From the NCBI GenBank assembly GCA_022565415.1, contig JAIUMT010000179.1:1-6711 (forward strand): DNA of 6,711 nucleotides, in the 5' to 3' direction. The translations under genes were made by a program, and so were the position numbers. This DNA is from Balneolales bacterium (lineage in GTDB: Bacteria; Bacteroidota; Rhodothermia; Balneolales; HLUCCA01). This document shows, piece after piece, positions 5,681 through 6,711 of the stretch. Every line of letters begins with the position of its first letter. Positions within the stretch are counted from its first letter, which is position 1. A model generated the notes under the pieces. The model had not been told where the DNA came from and made no database searches. It saw only the letters and a list, made by a program, of their open reading frames with translations.

Positions 5681-6711
5681 CTACTTCAATAACGTCATTT
5701 TGCGCGTGAGTGACATTTGCGGAGTTTGAATTCGGTAAATGTACACGCCGCTCGATAGTCGCGATGCATCAAATTGTAGCTGATGTTCCCCTGCCGAACG
5801 CATTTCATCGACCAATACTGCCACTCTCTGACCAGTAACCGTATAGACTTCTACCCGAACCTGTGTCGATTCATTAAGTCGGTAACGAATTGTCGTTGTG
5901 GGATTAAATGGATTCGGATAATTCTGATCCAATTCCAATTTTTGGGGCAGTTCTCCGCTCAACCATTCCGCAGAAACGCCCGCTGCCGAAGTTATAGCAA
6001 TATCGTCGAGGCGGAGCATATCTCTCGCCCCACTGTCGGCAGATAATCGCTCACCAGTAAAGTAATGCTTCCATCGAACCTGAACATAGGGCTGTCCGAC
6101 CGCTTCTTCTGGCAACGATATATCGTTGAATCGCTGTGTGTGACCTGCTGTCGCATTTCGTTTGTATTCAACTGGATTTCCACTTGCATCAAGTACATCA
6201 ATCCAGTTTCCAGTGGTTCCAACTCGATACTGCAATCGCAGATTGTATGCCCTGGAGTTCGGAATCAAGGTTCCCGCTAGAAACGATACATACACGTCTT
6301 CCACGGCACGTGTATCAATTGCCGCTACAACTGCACCGAGATCTCGTCCTCGACCTGTATTAATTAACGAAATACCGTCGTCGCCTAAGCCATTCAAGCG
6401 CGTGCGACCCGTTAATTTGTATGGAAACCCAATCTTGTCGGCATCATTGCTGTGATATTCGTTGTCGGCCATGCTAGTGAACGGAATAAAGTATGGGATG
6501 TCTACTTCGTCGAACAGTCCGGGATCGTCCATTGCGCTTTGTAAAAACACCATGCTTGTCGGGAAAACACCTTCCTCGTTATTTTCATCCCATTGGGCAA
6601 ACTCAAAATCGGAGGATGCCATCACGTGCGCAACCGGATGTCGCGGATCTGGCGTGTCGACCGACTCAAAAACCGGCTCAACAGTCGTATTTTGCGTTAA
6701 GGCAATCTCCA
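5681..6711 (-). CDS. T9SS-secreted surface protein, C-terminal 342 residues (N-terminus beyond window)
   Basis: The minus frame is open from the window edge (EIALTQNTTVEPVFES) to the TAG at 5681-5683. The GTG at 6625 is internal to it, so this is the end of a longer protein. Visible residues about 96-242 form a beta-rich module (TGRTRLNGLGDDGISLINTG, AAIDTRAVEDVYVSFLAGT, YNLRLQYRVG, GNPVEYKRNATAGH, YVQVRWKHYFTG, RLDDIAIT). From memory this module occurs just before the sorting domain in large secreted proteins of this phylum, often ones with lamin-tail or CotH domains; I cannot name it as a family. Residues 254-342 are a T9SS type A sorting domain (NYPNPFNPTTTIRY, VYTVTGQRVAVLVDE, LSSGVYIYRIQ, SLTRKMTLLK). 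The protein should be exported by the T9SS. The catalytic part, if any, is off-window. Convergent with the tRNA, so its mRNA 3' end is likely antisense to it. Confidence 0.88.
   Translation of the reverse strand, partial: EIALTQNTTVEPVFESVDTPDPRHPVAHVMASSDFEFAQWDENNEEGVFPTSMVFLQSAMDDPGLFDEVDIPYFIPFTSMADNEYHSNDADKIGFPYKLTGRTRLNGLGDDGISLINTGRGRDLGAVVAAIDTRAVEDVYVSFLAGTLIPNSRAYNLRLQYRVGTTGNWIDVLDASGNPVEYKRNATAGHTQRFNDISLPEEAVGQPYVQVRWKHYFTGERLSADSGARDMLRLDDIAITSAAGVSAEWLSGELPQKLELDQNYPNPFNPTTTIRYRLNESTQVRVEVYTVTGQRVAVLVDEMRSAGEHQLQFDASRLSSGVYIYRIQTPQMSLTRKMTLLK

Noticed and set aside
5783..6455. Four overlapping plus-strand open frames and one minus frame at 5992-6222
   Set aside because: All are shadows of the minus-strand T9SS gene; their translations are rich in Cys, Arg and His runs and show no family features.
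6625..6625. GTG at 6625 as the true start of the right-hand T9SS gene
   Set aside because: The same frame continues without a stop to the window edge with protein-like sequence, and a start at 6625 would leave an exported protein with no signal peptide.

Overview
The window looks like chromosomal DNA from a free-living member of the Bacteroidota / FCB superphylum. The evidence is two type IX secretion (T9SS) C-terminal sorting modules sharing NYPNPFNPTTTIRY, a DUF5686 outer-membrane protein with a carboxypeptidase-regulatory-like domain, AT-rich gene starts without clear Shine-Dalgarno sites, and a tRNA gene that does not encode its CCA end. The FNPTTTI form of the sorting motif is, from memory, commoner in Balneolota, Rhodothermota, Ignavibacteriota and Calditrichota than in classical Bacteroidia; that finer placement is inference.

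Layout. (1) 1-1510, minus strand: the N-terminal 503 residues of a DUF5686 protein running off the left edge. An extra stretch of about 120 residues, built of degenerate Y/H/S-rich repeats, sits between its signal peptide and its first recognised domain. (2) 1511-1644: AT-rich divergent promoter region. (3) 1645-2670, plus: DUF457/YdjM-type membrane metal-dependent hydrolase, GTG start. (4) 2741-5287, plus: large secreted protein with lamin-tail, chitobiase C-terminal-like, CotH-kinase, InlB-like repeat and T9SS sorting domains. (5) 5288-5601: intergenic, two small hairpins. (6) 5602-5674, plus: tRNA-Arg(CCT). (7) 5681-6711, minus: C-terminal 342 residues of another T9SS-secreted protein running off the right edge, ending six bases from the convergent tRNA.

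Three of the four protein genes encode exported or outer-membrane proteins and the fourth an inner-membrane enzyme, so this is a cell-surface neighbourhood rather than a pathway operon. No mobile element, phage gene, CRISPR array or toxin-antitoxin pair was seen. The least explained items are the repeat insert in the DUF5686 protein and the T9SS-exported CotH kinase. The idea that the two could be connected is speculative and labelled so.
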